DNA from: Zoroaster sp. YZ-2022
Lineage: Eukaryota > Echinodermata > Asteroidea > Forcipulatida > Zoroasteridae
Length of the DNA stretch: 64,000 nucleotides
Assembly: GCA_029582265.1 (NCBI GenBank)
Contig: CM055828.1
Coordinates: forward strand, 9,442,402 to 9,506,401
Direction: 5' to 3'
The translations under genes and the position numbers were made by a program. Within the stretch, counting starts at the first letter, position 1, and each line of letters begins with the position of its first letter. The notes under the pieces were generated by a model that saw only the letters and a list, made by a program, of their open reading frames with translations, searched no databases and had not been told where the DNA came from. This document shows positions 1 to 12,800 of the stretch, one piece after another.

Positions 1-360
1 CAGCGTTATTATGGGCATAAAGTCACAAAGTTGATTTAGGGTAGAAGGGGACTACATGTATAGTAACTGGATTAAACTTGGCTGCAAATTCAAAGAGCAA
101 GAAGTGTACATGTGGGTTAAATTGTTTGGGTGAGTTGGGGATTACTGAAGACACTGAAGCATGGAAGACCATATAAATATTTCCCCTTTCCTTTCCTTCA
201 GCTAATTAGCCTTTCATTAGAAAACAAGCTTATAACTACTACATGATATGGTTGGAAGAAAGCTTGCATCCGTGCTTTCCATCTTCCACTGCCCCCTGCA
301 GAAGAGTTTTTGTCAAAAAGTAAATAATTCCTAATTCAAACAAAATGAAATGTAATTATA

Positions 361-1756
361 TCCACTGGATCAAATCTGATAATTGGTTGCCCTTTTCACT
401 TTGTTTATGGAAAAACCTTTCAATTTTAGATTTAAATGAAGCCAACATTGGTATTTATCTCTTGGCATTAAGTCTTGTACAAAAATAAATTTAATCTTTA
501 TTTATAATATACTTCACTTTCAGGTTAAGTTTATAACAAAAATATAATGATAAATTGACAATGATAGTGACACTGTAATCAAGCATCTCCTTATTGTGAC
601 ATGCTTATAAACTGTCTTTGTTTTCACCTATACTGCAAATAATTTAAAATAATTTGTAAAATTTGAAAACAAATTCTACATTGATTTTTACATTTTCAAG
701 GTTGTACACATGATTGGCAAAATGTCTGTAGCTGCATCCATACTACAGAATTACAACCTAAAGATCAGATGCCATTTTGTACATAAATTGTTAGACATTG
801 AAATAATCAAAGAGTTGTATGGGTGCTTGTAAATTGCTAATAAAGCAATGAAATACATATTTATTTTAACTGTCTGTTGGGTTTCATGACTTGACTTTTG
901 TGGTTACACACTTCCCTCCCCCACAATCCATTGAAACCACTTTGTTGAACTGTTTAACCTACATGTACTTGTAACCAATCTAGAAATGAGTGTACATGGT
1001 CTTACACATGTAACAAGTGAAATGACTTCAGTGTAAATGAACCCAACCATGATCCTTTGTTGACAAGAAAACAGAATATATATCCACTGGATCAAATCTG
1101 ATAATTGGATGCCATTTTCACTTTGTTTATGGAAAAACCTTTCAATTTTAGATTTAAATGAAGCCAACATTGGTATTTATCTCTTGGTATTAAGTCTTGT
1201 ACAAAAATAAATTTAATCTTTATTTATAATATACTTCACTTTCAGGTTAAGTTTATAACAAAAATATAATGATAAATTGACAATGATAGTGACACTGTAA
1301 TCAAGCATCTCCTTATTGTGACATGCTTATAAACTGTCTTTGTTTTCACCTATACCGCAAATAATTAAAAATTATTTATAAAATTTGAAAACAAATTATA
1401 CATTGATTTTTAACTTTTCAAGGTTGTACACATGATTGGCAAAATGTCTGTAAAGATCAGATGCCATTTTGTACATAAATTGTTAGACATTGAAATAATC
1501 AAAGAGTTGTATGGATGCTTGTAAATTGCTAATAAAGCAATGAAATACATATTTATTTTAACTGTCTGTTGGGTTTCATAACTTGACATTTGTGGTTACA
1601 CACTTCCCTCCCCCACAATTGAAACCACTTTGTTGACCTGTTTAACCTAATTGTAAACAATCTAGAAATGAGTGTACATGGCCTTACACATGTAACAAGT
1701 GAAATGACTTCAGTGTAAATGAACCCAACCATGATCCTTTGTTGATAAGAAAACAG
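361..1756. repeat. Tandem duplication, unit about 0.7 kb
   Basis: The block 361-1081 is repeated almost unchanged at 1082-1756. Both begin with the same words (tccactggatcaaatctgat) and share long identical runs. The second copy lacks about 40 bases present near 729-768 of the first. A short candidate exon on the - strand (acceptor after 1050s and 1730s) is present in both copies. No complete gene is seen in this stretch; it may be 3' UTR of the - strand gene to its right. Confidence 0.85.
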
Positions 1757-2042
1757 AATCAACCTGCATTTATAATAAATGTACGCTCTGTATGTACGAT
1801 TTAGTGACAGTTCAGAATGGGTGACATTCAGGGGTTGTCATTGGAATCGGTAATTTTAGAATAAAATGTCTGCCCCCTCCCCCAAGTTCTTGGTGATGGC
1901 ATGTACTGCCATTGGTGATGAACCAACACATTTGGGGTTTTTTCAAAAATTCTTTGGTCTATCATTGCAGCACTATAGAATCCAAGAACTAGGGAAGGGG
2001 AGGGGCAAACAAGCAATAAAAGTATAAGGGGGCCCAAATTAC

Positions 2043-2138
2043 CAATTCCATTGACTGACGACTGGTGCTTCATTATGTCGAAAATCACACCCAGCATCAA
2101 TTCTGCATAGCTGAAGTTGCAAGATGTTTCTGTCCTTT
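2043..2138 (-). CDS. Coding exon of unrecognised - strand gene (second exon seen)
   Basis: On the - strand a long pyrimidine run ends in AG just above 2138, and a GT donor follows 2043. The 96 bases continue the frame of the exon at 2407-2503 (phase 1 to phase 1) without a stop and read ERTETSCNFSYAELMLGVIF and on to KHQSSVNGI. Amino-acid composition and splice sites look like real coding sequence. I do not recognise the family. A possible last exon lies just below 1735, with a duplicated version below 1052: GSWLGSFTLK, then a stop a few codons later. Which copy is used, if either, cannot be told. Confidence 0.5.
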
Positions 2139-2406
2139 CTAAAAAAAAGATTTAAGATTGAAAATAGGAGTAAGGGCTTAGATTTAAATAAATGTTGTTT
2201 AACTGACATGGATTGGAAAGGTGGTTATCAGATACACCCCTTCTCTTGGACTGAAATGCCAGTACTGCTGTAGCCAAACAAAATAACAAATTATACTAAA
2301 CCTTAATTTTTTGTAATAAACAACCATTAAAACTAAATGAAATGTTCATCATTGGTATGAAGACCCCTTCTCAAACGATCTGTTAACATAAGACGTTAAA
2401 CCATAC

Positions 2407-2503
2407 CAAGATTGTTGATGACTTGAACAGTTACGATACTGCATTTGGATGTGGTGTCAACGCCGTGTTGGGGTACTGTTGGCTGGAACTCAGTCTGAGC
2501 CAT
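2407..2503 (-). CDS. First coding exon of unrecognised - strand gene
   Basis: Reading leftward, an acceptor (tttttacag) ends at 2524. ATG lies at 2503-2501, with an in-frame TGA upstream in the same exon that fixes this start. Thirty-two codons (MAQTEFQPTVPQHGVDTTSK, then CSIVTVQVINNL) end at a GTATGG donor after 2407, phase 1. The frame joins cleanly to the exon at 2043-2138. A short out-of-frame upstream ATG reading (MLTPMYHGSD, stop) precedes the start. No domain is identified. A strong - strand donor (GTAAGTAT) at 3432 could close a 5' leader exon for this gene, which would place its promoter head to head with the FRS2-like gene. Confidence 0.5.
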
Positions 2504-2518
2504 GATACATCGGAGTCA

Positions 2519-2740
2519 ACATGCTGTAAAAAATAATAGTTAAGTTTTATGGAAGTACATGGAATAAAGTATTTGAAATTTCTGAGAAGTTCTAATTTAT
2601 GTGAATGAGGAAAATAATATGTCACAGTGAACATGCTGTAAAAAATAATAGGAAGGTTTTATAAGTACATGGACCAAGAATAAAGTATTTGAAAATTCAG
2701 AGAAGTTCTAATTTATGGGAATGGGGAAAATAGTGTATAA
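2519..2740. repeat. Two tandem copies of about 112 bp
   Basis: Both halves start with aacatgctgtaaaaaataat and share the string agaagttctaatttatg. The duplication includes the acceptor of the - strand exon at 2407-2523, so a second copy of that splice acceptor exists near 2640. Confidence 0.8.
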
Positions 2741-3432
2741 TTTTAGAGTAGCTGGACCATTGAAATTGAAAAGGGCATTGGTTTGTTTTCAAAATTGCAC
2801 ACAATTGTTCTTGACAATGTGTAATAAATTAAAGAAATGTTCTCGCACGAAACTCTCATCAAAAGAGAAAGGTATTTAAGGAAATTGCAGAGTCTCATAT
2901 ACTCATATAATTTCATGTGATTGTGATGTGATGTGAGTGATGTCTGAGAGAGGCCTCAGGGAGCAGGACCTACAAGTACATGTATTGTGTCATGAATATT
3001 GTGCATTTTTCCTGTGAAATAATTGTCTATGTAAGTTTATTTGTATCTGAGAAGGGTACAAAATTAAGGAAAAGTGCAGTAAACAATCGCTAGGCTACTT
3101 ATTTAATTTGTGCACAAACTGAAGATTTTTGGAGAAAACAAAAATTACAAAATATATGGCGTAAAATTTCTACTGAATAATTGCCATAACCTTAACAACT
3201 GAATTTTCCTATCCTTATTTATATTCTAAATACATTTTGGTGACATATTTTGTTAGTTGTTTACTGTCCAAAGTATGTTCATGTAGGCCTAACTAACGTT
3301 AGTCATGTTAGTTAAACAGGCACAATGCAACGATGAATGGACAGCTTAAAAAATGGTTTTTCTTGTATAAAAACACGAAGATAAATACAGGAAATCCTCT
3401 TAAAAAGTAACTTCAACTTTCAAGATACTTAC

Positions 3433-3480
3433 TCTTTATGACGGTGTTGGCAATCCATTTTTACAGCCTAAAAAAATGAC
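3433..3480 (-). other. Possible 5' leader exon end (- strand splice donor)
   Basis: The - strand reads AAAGA followed by GTAAGTAT at 3432-3425, an excellent donor. The exon start is not visible. An ATG in it (MDCQHRHK) joined to the next exon stops after about 10 further codons, so it would be leader or upstream ORF. This is inference from splice signals only. Confidence 0.3.
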
Positions 3481-3483
3481 GTT

Positions 3484-3637
3484 TGGGCCATAGGCACCAC
3501 ACGTACACACGCAAACTGCGTCGATATAGACATGCAGCTCCATTGTAACCAAATATCGTGTACTACACGATATTTGGTTACAGCTACATGTACAATCGAT
3601 GTCGACGCTGTGTGCGTGTGTTGTGCTAATGGCCCAG
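3484..3637. mobile_element. Palindromic MITE, about 155 bp
   Basis: The ends match as inverted repeats (gggccataggcacc against the complement of gtgctaatggccc). Symmetry continues to a perfect central hairpin at about 3556-3593 (tgtaaccaaatatcgtgta and its complement). No coding capacity. The superfamily is unclear. Confidence 0.65.
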
Positions 3638-3743
3638 ACTAGCGCGTATTGCGCCTTGCGGCGCTATACGAACTTTGATTCTTTCATGCAACGTATATGA
3701 AACGTTTTAAATATTTTACTTTTTAGCGTAATTCGACACCTGA

Positions 3744-3762
3744 TGACGTAATCATGACGTCA
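3744..3762. promoter_or_regulatory. Pair of CRE-like sites
   Basis: TGACGTAA at 3744-3751 is followed by a perfect TGACGTCA at 3755-3762. The palindromic CRE is the known CREB/ATF binding site. The pair sits between the - strand leader exon candidate and the FRS2-like gene, in a locally CpG-richer stretch (3480-3780), so it could serve a bidirectional promoter. Function is inferred. Confidence 0.4.
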
Positions 3763-4654
3763 CAGAAAACGGTTTCGTCAGCTTGGTATGTTCTGTTCAT
3801 GTGTTAAGTTTGAAGGCTGTAAATGCTTTGCAAGGATGCCTTTGTTGCCGGACAGTCGCCACTGAGATGAAGAAGTAAAAAAAAAAAAAAAAACAGTACA
3901 AAAACAATAGGTGTTCGCGCTGCGCGTTCGAACACCTAATTAAAAATGCTGATGCGCAGGTCTGAGGCGATGCACTTGGAGACCAGAAACCAGAGACCTT
4001 TTTTTGGCCTTATGAATTGAAATAACCTTGTAGTCTTAGCATGCTTGAGAAGGTTGGAATGTTGTTCAGCTATATACATGATGTGTCAGGCATGTGATTC
4101 CTTGCTTTGCCCTTTGGATTTTTGGGAGAGCAGCAAAGTTGCTGGAAAGTGAATGAAAAAAATCCTAATTTGTGTCAACATGAACACTTTCATTATCTAA
4201 TATTTGGTGTCAATAAAATAGTACATGTGTTGTAATAGTGTACTATTCCTAATTCTTTGTAGTTGATTGCTTGTGTTGAAGACATACATGCACATGTACA
4301 TCTCTTATGTGAGGTGGCTGGAGTTTGTAAATCCATGGAGATATTTCCTAATTGGGCTTATAAAGTATAAATTGATATTCTCTAAAAAATTACCTGTAGT
4401 AAAACCCAATAAAAGCTTCTTGGGCTACACCATGAACCTAGGACTCCCAGGTATATCATGGGCCTCAGTGACCAACATGGTTAATATGAAATTGTAAGCC
4501 TTGTTGGTGACTTATAAAGAAATGTATGACAGCTCTCCCCCCCCCCCCATCATAAATTAATTTAGGCACTTAATTACTGTTAAGCCATGCTTAACTCTAG
4601 GGAATTCCATGGTGTTTGTCTGTTTGAATATATGTTTTAATTGAAGTCGCTCCT

Positions 4655-4714
4655 CCTTCCCTTGCTCATCCTTCCCTTGCTCATCCTTCCCTTGCTCATC
4701 CTTCCCTTGCTCAT
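4655..4714. repeat. 15-bp minisatellite, 4 copies
   Basis: The unit ccttcccttgctcat is repeated four times without change. The surrounding stretch 3960-5235 holds a partial copy of the GGCCAAAAA-ended MITE (about 3950-4015) and otherwise nothing I can assign. Confidence 0.9.
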
Positions 4715-5235
4715 AATCATCTTGTTCTTATTCCCACCTGTAGGCTTCACATTTTAAGTCATGCATTATCTGGAGATGCTTTGTAGCTGTAATGGCTTTC
4801 AGAACATGCTGGTAGCTTTCCCGCTAAACAAATTGATGTGTTGTTTGCACGGCCTGTGCTTTTAAAACTACAAACAAAACAGCCCTCTGTGCTACATGAG
4901 TTGCATTGATTCATAGGCATTCAGTAATTATCATTTGAAAGGTTCAATGCAGGGCCACCTACATATAGGAACTGCTGTAAGACAATTACACAAAGGTAGA
5001 ATTAAAGAAAGGAGGAGGGGGAGAAGGTAATCCTCTTAGGTATGTCTTAACATAGAGCAAGGGCCTTGGTCTATGGTCTTAACTACCACATCCTCAAGTG
5101 ATGTTAGCGGATTGTAGCCAGGATATTTTTCTGTGGAGTTTGTTATTAATTCCCTTTTTGTTAGTTATTAAGTAGGGATTATGGGTAGCATCCAAAACCA
5201 AACATATGGATTACAATCAGAGAGAGTTTATAATC

Positions 5236-5806
5236 ACATACCAGTATTGTTTCGGTTTGCGGTAACACCATGTGTTTATCTCAACTAACGTGAAGCTGAG
5301 GTACAGGTTCTGAAAAGAACCGTATCGTACTACTCGTATCTCAACCTTCGTTAAGTGAGAAAGGTTCAAGGGAGAACCAATTTCGGGCAACTCGTTTTTC
5401 TCTACTGTCGCTAAGTGAGAAATATGGTTCAGGGAAAACCATGGGGACTTCACGGGTTAATATGGTTCAGGGAGAACCATGGGGACTTCACGGGTTATTC
5501 TAGAATAACCCGTGAAGTCCCCATGGTTCTCCCTGAACCATATTAACCCGTGAAGTCCCCATGGTTTTCCCTGAACCATATTTCTCACTTAGCGACAGTA
5601 GAGAAAAACGAGTTGCCCGAAATTGGTTCTCCCGTGAACCTTTCTCACTTAACGAAGGTTGAGATACGAGTAGTACGATACGGTTCTTTTCAGAACCTGT
5701 ACCTCAGCTTCACGTTAGTTGAGATAAACACATGGTGTTACCGCAAACCGAAACGATATCGATATTCCACCATGCAAAGCCTCAAAACTTATAACATACC
5801 AGTATT
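5236..5806. mobile_element. Foldback-like element: 506-bp spacer-free palindrome
   Basis: Two arms of 253 bp, 5249-5501 and 5502-5754, are exact reverse complements apart from about one base. There is no spacer; the centre is TTCT/AGAA. Each arm is built from degenerate units that are small hairpins themselves (ggttc...gaacc and tctca...tgaga). The 13-base string acataccagtatt lies at 5236-5248 and again at 5794-5806, with 39 extra bases between the right arm and the right copy, so it may be a target-site duplication. The same 70-odd codon reading frame appears on both strands because of the symmetry and is not evidence for a gene. Confidence 0.8.
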
Positions 5807-6120
5807 CCCTAATTGAATTAATGAATGTGGGAACAATAATGGATTAAGCTATGGAATGTTCTTAGATGTGTACATTTTAAGCAGTGCACTGCTGCTCAGT
5901 GTAATATGCCCTGAAAGTAATTCTTAAGGACTTAGTCATAGAGGCATGGCAAGTTATTTGATTGGCTGATTTGACAAAGGAAACTTTTTCAACTAATGTA
6001 CATACACATACGTAGGAGTCCCCCCACACATTGTGTATCTACACAATTTACATATTATCTTATATAAAAAGGAACATGTTTGTATTCATTCTAAACCTTG
6101 TTTTTTAACCTTTTAATTTT

Positions 6121-6329
6121 TATCCTGATTAAAATCGTATTCTCCCAATGAGGATATCAATATGACCCAATCAGGAAACCTTTAGTGACAATGTCACCTG
6201 CTGTATTAGGGCTCACTAGTCCATGTCAATTATATTATAGATATGGTTTTATCCTGATTGAAACCCTATTCTCCCAATGAGGATACCCATAGGCCCCAAT
6301 CAGGAAACCCTTGGGTGACAATGAAACCA
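6121..6329. repeat. Two direct copies of an about 78-bp hairpin-bearing repeat
   Basis: Copies at about 6121-6197 and 6250-6329 share tatcctgatt, ctcccaatgaggata and caatcaggaaacc. Within each copy cctgatt and aatcagg can pair. The rest of 5810-6760 shows no gene. Confidence 0.7.
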
Positions 6330-6763
6330 ATTATGTTGCTACATACTTGTATACAGTACATTTAGGTTTGTGCAGTACATGTACTTATGTGTACACATGT
6401 ATTTCACAGTGAAGGGGGATTTGAAATAATCGTCATCATTTAAGCATCAATTGCCTTATTAGAAATACATGTAAATAACTTGTGGTTAATTAATTAGAGT
6501 CATCTCTTTATATATATGTACACGCTACACATGCTACACACGCATAGTATTTGAAAAGATCAGCTGTATAATAGTATGAAGATCGGTTCGTAAATTGCCA
6601 CTGACAATAAAGCAATATGAGTTAACATTGTGTCTAGACTATAGCATTAATAAACAGATGTTGTACATTTCCACAGGGATGTACAATTGATTATGTTCAA
6701 CCAATTCTTGTATAATTTCCAGCATGTCAAATTTAGTTCTGAACTTTTTCTCTGGAATTGCAG

Positions 6764-6807
6764 GTTTTGTGTGTTTGCTTACTGAGAATTCTTAAAAAGT
6801 GATCACC
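6764..6807 (+). other. 5' UTR part of the first coding exon, FRS2-like gene
   Basis: A pyrimidine tract and ttgcag end at 6763, directly before this leader. At least one upstream non-coding exon is therefore expected, which I cannot place. The leader runs to atcaccATGG, a good start context. Confidence 0.55.
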
Positions 6808-6870
6808 ATGGGCAACCAACAGGCTTGCATCCATCCAAAAGATGTTAAACCTGCACAGAACATGTTCAAG
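6808..6870 (+). CDS. FRS2-like, coding exon 1
   Basis: ATG to AAG followed by GTAAGA, 21 codons, phase 0. It encodes the myristoylation start and ends MFK, matching the FKV junction of FRS2 proteins. Confidence 0.85.
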
Positions 6871-9800
6871 GTAAGAACATAGACATTTAAAAGACTAGTT
6901 CATTTTCGACATGAATACAAAAGGGAAGCGAAAATGTTTCAATTTTTTGCAAGAAATTTGCAGGGCAAATTCGGTGATGCATGTAGTTCAGATGTGTTCA
7001 ACCGGGTCAACTTGTGAGCCTCAAATTGTTGTCATCAAATTCACTTCGCTATCAGCTATGTAGAGAAAACTTGTGTTCAGGCAAATTATAAGCCAAACTA
7101 GAAAGTCTCTGGTTTCTGGTTAAAACTCTGCTTCAAAAACTGGTATGACAATGTTTTATTTAATTAATTAATTTATTTATTTTTATTTTTTATTTTTTAT
7201 TTTTTATTTTTTTTAATATTTTTTTTTGGGGGGGGAACATATCCATGTTAATGGAGGTATATGTTGTCTAATCCATTTGTCTACACAAATAAGCAAAGTA
7301 ACACAAAAGTAATGATGATAATGATAATGATAATGTGGACTTATATAGCGCATGTATCCGCCAAACTGGTGCTCAAGGCGCATTACATTATTACCCCTGC
7401 TCATCAGGCTCATAAATCATCCCTGGGGAGTATACAGCTCAATTGCTGCCATTTCAGCGCATATGGGCTAATCAAACACAACAACCAACTCTGCCCTCAC
7501 AGGTACCCATTTACCCCTGGGTGGAGAGAAGCAATTATGGTAAAGTGTCTTGCTCAAGGACACAAGCACCATTGTCGCGGTTGGGATTCGAACCCACATT
7601 CTGACAACTCAGAACACAAATCAGAACACAAATCCGATGCACTAAACCGCTCGACCATGGCACTCCACAAATGACTCTAGCACATCATTTTGTTAAATGA
7701 TATGAATAACAGCTTGATTCTAAATACATGTAACAAAAGTAACTTTTAAGCAGAATTTTGCAAAAGTAGAGAATTCTGTGATTAGCAGCACCATGAAATT
7801 GAGCCTAATACTCACATCTTGAACAAGGATGGATACCATCTACCATGCTAATAACCGCATGGATTGACCAATCAGAAAATGACAGTATTTCCATGGTCAC
7901 ATACTGGTAGCCCAATAGTTTTCAGCCCTTATATAGGTATATTGCAACTATCTTAAGCCTGCCCACGTGTGGGCAAATGAGTAGTAGTAGAGTAGAAACT
8001 ATCTACAAAATTTATATCTGTAGGCAAGAACCACTATGACTCAGAATGATAAGGCCATTTGTGGCCTTGTACCTAGGCTTATTCCCAGGCTTATTCCCAG
8101 GCAAATCCCAAGCTCATAATGGAGGAAACCTGTCCAACTTCATTTGTTGTCCTTAATTAATTATCCTATCTCTTTTTCATAAACATACGCATCTAATTTC
8201 TGATTCAAGGTCCTAAAATAGAAATGATTTCATGAATTACTGCTCTTAAAGAGAAGGTACAACATTGGTGATTTAGTACTAGATCATCACATGTATGAAT
8301 AATTGTCTAAAAACTTCTATTATCAATCATTCCAAGAAGTTATTCCTTAAAGTATCTACATCTTATATGTATGTTGAATTGTAGATCATTATAAAAAAAA
8401 AAGGTGCATTACCATGTTAATATTGTTAAAAGGGAAATATAGCCAGAAACAGAGTCAATAAACTTTTGAATTACTCCAGAATGCCATAAGAGAAAGAGTG
8501 CCACGTTAAATAATAATGATAATTATACTGAAATTTTATATTGTGCCAAAATCTTTATAAATATATATTTGGGGGTAATGGGTTACATTAGTACACATTG
8601 TTTGTGTCATGTTGATTTTATGGAGTGTAACATTAGTGAGGTGAGGTTATCAACACAGGTTTATCTTTCATTTCAGAATGATGTGTAGAAATTAAAATCC
8701 TTATATTGTAAATTTACATGTATCTTTATTCCTTTTTTCTGATAATGGAGGTGCGGAATGTAGATGATAAAGGGTCAGAGGTCAGACGTGCTGTGATTGA
8801 GGTCACCAAAAGTGACATCATTCTGCATCAAAGGGGAAAGGAAGTTATCAAGTGGCCACTGAGGAGCCTTAGACGATATGGATTTGACAAAAAGCTATTC
8901 TCATTTGAGAGTGGCCGGCGGTGTGCTACTGGGCCAGGTTAGTCCATGTTTGCTGGCTGGGACCCAAAAAGTCTTTGAATGTATTTGGCACAATTTCAGC
9001 ATAATTTGGCAAAAACAAAAGCATTAACATGGGGGGTCTAGAGTATGGCTTTTGGACCTTGTACATATGTAAGTCAGTGATTTGAGTGAAACATTTGACG
9101 TTTATGTAAGTCCCCTGGGTAGGATTTGGAGTAGGATGTTCAATCAGTGATTTGAGCAAAACTTTGCATTTGAGTATTTTTTTTCCATTAAAGATGATCT
9201 GAGAACATTGTGGGAAGTATTGTTTGATCCCAACCCCCTAACCTCCCCCAAGCTATGGACTTAGCACTTGTCCCGTGCTTTATGTAAGATGTGATTTTGT
9301 AATTCTTGGTTAGTGAAAAAATCCAATTTACCAAGGCCCTTAATATCAGCTTCAATAATGAAGAATGTGATGCATGGTCAAATGACATAAATACAAATTC
9401 AAAGCTCGGGGTTGCACCTACCTCAGACAGAATTTAACATACTAGTTTGATACATCTCCAAAATTGTACCTCTTAGTAAGTCTTGGACCAGTCTTAGATG
9501 ATATTCAGATCTAATAGTGTAATATATTTTACTGAATGATAGATTCATAGCCATTATATCATTTGGTTCATTTCAATATTTAAAGGGGAGGTATAACATT
9601 GGTAATTGTAAACACACATTTATTTCAACCCACTAATTTCATGAAGTATATCATAAAACTAACCTGTGAAAGTTTTATCACAACAGATGCTAACGGTTTA
9701 GGGAAAACGTTGAAATAACTGTAACAGGTCTGAAAACTTTATGAATTCCTTTTTTGTGTCTAAGGCCAAAAAATAAAAGTCTCCTGTTTCTGGTCTCTGC

Positions 9801-12800
9801 GCACGTCACCTCAGACTTGCACATCAGTATTTTTAATTTCCTTTTTTTTGGCTCTGAAACGATGTCCAATTGCAGCCAAAATTGCTGGATTGATTGGAAT
9901 TCTGCCGTGCTGTGTTTTAAACAACTTTTTCACATAGGGGTATGAAAGTTTGCTTGATTTGTGAGGCCTCTCTTAGCCACCATAACTGTGTATATGGGAA
10001 ATTTGGTCCTCGTGTACACAATGTATCATGTATTTCCCTGTTGGCAAAAAAAAAGATGGCCGAAAAAAAAGTGCATCACCGCACCGATTTTGAAGCCGAC
10101 CGATGACCAGAAACTGGAGACCTTTTTTTTGGCCTAAGATAAGAAAACTTCATATGGAATAATTTATATGTGTACAAAACTTTGCACCAAGTAAGCTTTT
10201 AGATTTGTTACTTGGATAATATTGTACATTCCCTTTAAAGGACTGATTTAGTAGTTTTTTTATTTATTATTTTTTGTATTTATTTTGTTTGTGTCTTGTT
10301 GTGTATTCCTTTAGTAGGATTTGCAGACAAGTTTATGTAGTTCTCCCCATTCAACTCACAATCTGTCCCTTGTTCAACTCACAATCTGTCCCTTGTTCAA
10401 CTCACATTATGTCCCTTGTTCAACTCACATTATGTCAGCATTGATAACCTTTTCATATACACATGGAGATAAAACAACCAACCATCCCATTGAACTGGAT
10501 GACATAAATCTCAATAATGGATGGTACTGTAAAGAAGTTCATCCAAGGGTTGTTTAAAGGGACAGTATCATGAGTTGTTACGTTCAACAGGGCATGGAAT
10601 CGGAGTGCTAGTTTTAGACTAACATGGTGGTGAAAATAATATACCACATGATAAGGTCATATTACCATTGCTGCTGCATAAATGAGCCAGTAATTTTCAG
10701 TCACTGTGTTTATCTTAAACTAGGACACCGATTCCATGCCCTGTTGAAAGTCTGCTCTGATCGTGATGATATTGTCCCTTGAAGCATGGACTAGTCCAAT
10801 CATGGTTTAAGCATATCTGATCAGGATGACTCTAGAGAGAATTTGTTCCAAATGGGAGAATATTTTTGTTAATTTTCAATTTGTGTTCATGACTATTAAG
10901 GAAGAGGGTAAGGATGAAGAGACACACCCCCTTTAGACTCCACCTTGATCTAATTATTAATAGAGGCTATTTAATTACATGTACTTGATGTAATTGCTGA
11001 GTACGTGTTTTGTTTATAGAGATTAAATAACATTATTTAAATAACATTGTATTTTGGGAATTTCTTAAATAAATAATACTTGTATGCATTGACACAGCAC
11101 AATATGAAGGAATTTATCACTGCTTTTACATGTATGTGAAGGTTTTATCACTACATTTAACTAGGGTCCCTGGATTTATTGCTGACACCAGAAGAAAGTT
11201 TTCTCCGTAGGGATTTTGAGCATGTGGCCTTTATGTACATAAATATGTACACTACATGTAGCTGCAATGGGTGGGATAAAATAGAAATATTGAAATGTTG
11301 TTAACAGTTTACATGAAATTTATGGTTTTCAATTATTACTATGAAGTTAAGTTGAAATATGATTGTGTACACATAGGTTTAACACATTGCAAAAAGAGAG
11401 TTGCTTTGAGAAATGTGTGGTTTATTTGTTGATAAAATAGGTTTAATAGTAGTTGCAATGGTTTCTGTTGTCCTTTACTTGCATATTAAATATACCTCAA
11501 ATTATTAGGTATACCCTCATAACATTTACAAAGACACTCAGATTCTTATGGTGTATTTACACACATATACAACTGTACATGATTTTGTCTTGCACCAGAT
11601 TTTTGCGACTTTGTAAAATTGTAGAAGTTAGTAAGCATTTTCACATATACACGTATTTCACAAAATATGAAGATTCATAGTTGTGTATGTGTAATTTGGT
11701 AAATGCCGATGAGAAATCTAAATTTGAAATGTATCAATCTCTCTTTGTTCTTTCTTCACTACACTGCACTGCAGGTATATATGCCTTCAAATGCAAACGA
11801 GCCGAGTTTCTGTTCCGTAACGTCCAAGAAAACGCCCAGGCCTGCGGGGGCACGAACCGATATGGCAGCTACTCATCTTCCTCAGAAACGTCAAATGGAA
11901 CGACCCCTTCTGAAACACCAACACCGGCGCTGTCTGCCTTCTCGGCTGGCCCGTCCCAATTTACAGAGAGTGGAAGCATTGCATCAGGCAGTACCTATGG
12001 TTTAGCGACATTCTCTGGGAGGTCACTGTCAACCTCGACAATGACATCCGGGGCACAGAGTCCATCATCACCTGGGACATCAGTACATTATATCAATGCA
12101 AATTCCTTTGCTGATATCCCAGAGTCTCCTCAAGAAGATGTGGTAAGCATTACAACAAATACCAAATACATAGATGGTTTATCTTTTAAATTCCCGTATC
12201 ATGTAACGACAACAGCAGCGGCAGCGGCAAAATCTTGTACATAACCTGTTGGCACACCCCTACACCCCCATTCAATGTAGAGTTCTTACCAGACTTTTCC
12301 TGGAAACAACTGTTCACTGAACTAAACATGTACATGCCTAGTTTTGGTAATTTATAATCATTTCACTGATTTTCAAATTAATCTGTTAAAGCAAATATTT
12401 AAAGCCGTTGTTAACTTTTGGTTACTGTGAATCATTGCATACTTATATGAGGATTAATAAATATGATAACCTGCAGAAGTCTAAGCTCAATTCAGCTATA
12501 TTCAGCCGTCAATGGTGGGCAATTGTAGTGTTATTGATGTAACATTTTGGCTTCTTATCTGATGTAGATTGACTCATCTTCAGTCACGGCCACCTTGTTG
12601 CCTCAGATGAGTGAGGAGACTATCCGACCTCCATCAGAAGATGATGACCCAAATGTGAACTATGCTCGGCTTAAGCATGACATTGAAGAAGACCTGTGCC
12701 AGCTTAGCCTCACAGAGAATGATACACTGACTCAGGTGCAAAATGATGTCAATGGCAACATGGACATTGACAGTGATACATTGCTGCCACTGGCTGAACG

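Noticed and set aside
5217..5816. Identical ORFs of about 78-88 codons on both strands
   Set aside because: They are a consequence of the palindrome; no splice, start context or domain supports a protein.
7647..7673. tRNA gene
   Set aside because: A and B boxes are present, but the head cannot be closed as a tRNA and continues into a SINE body found three times.
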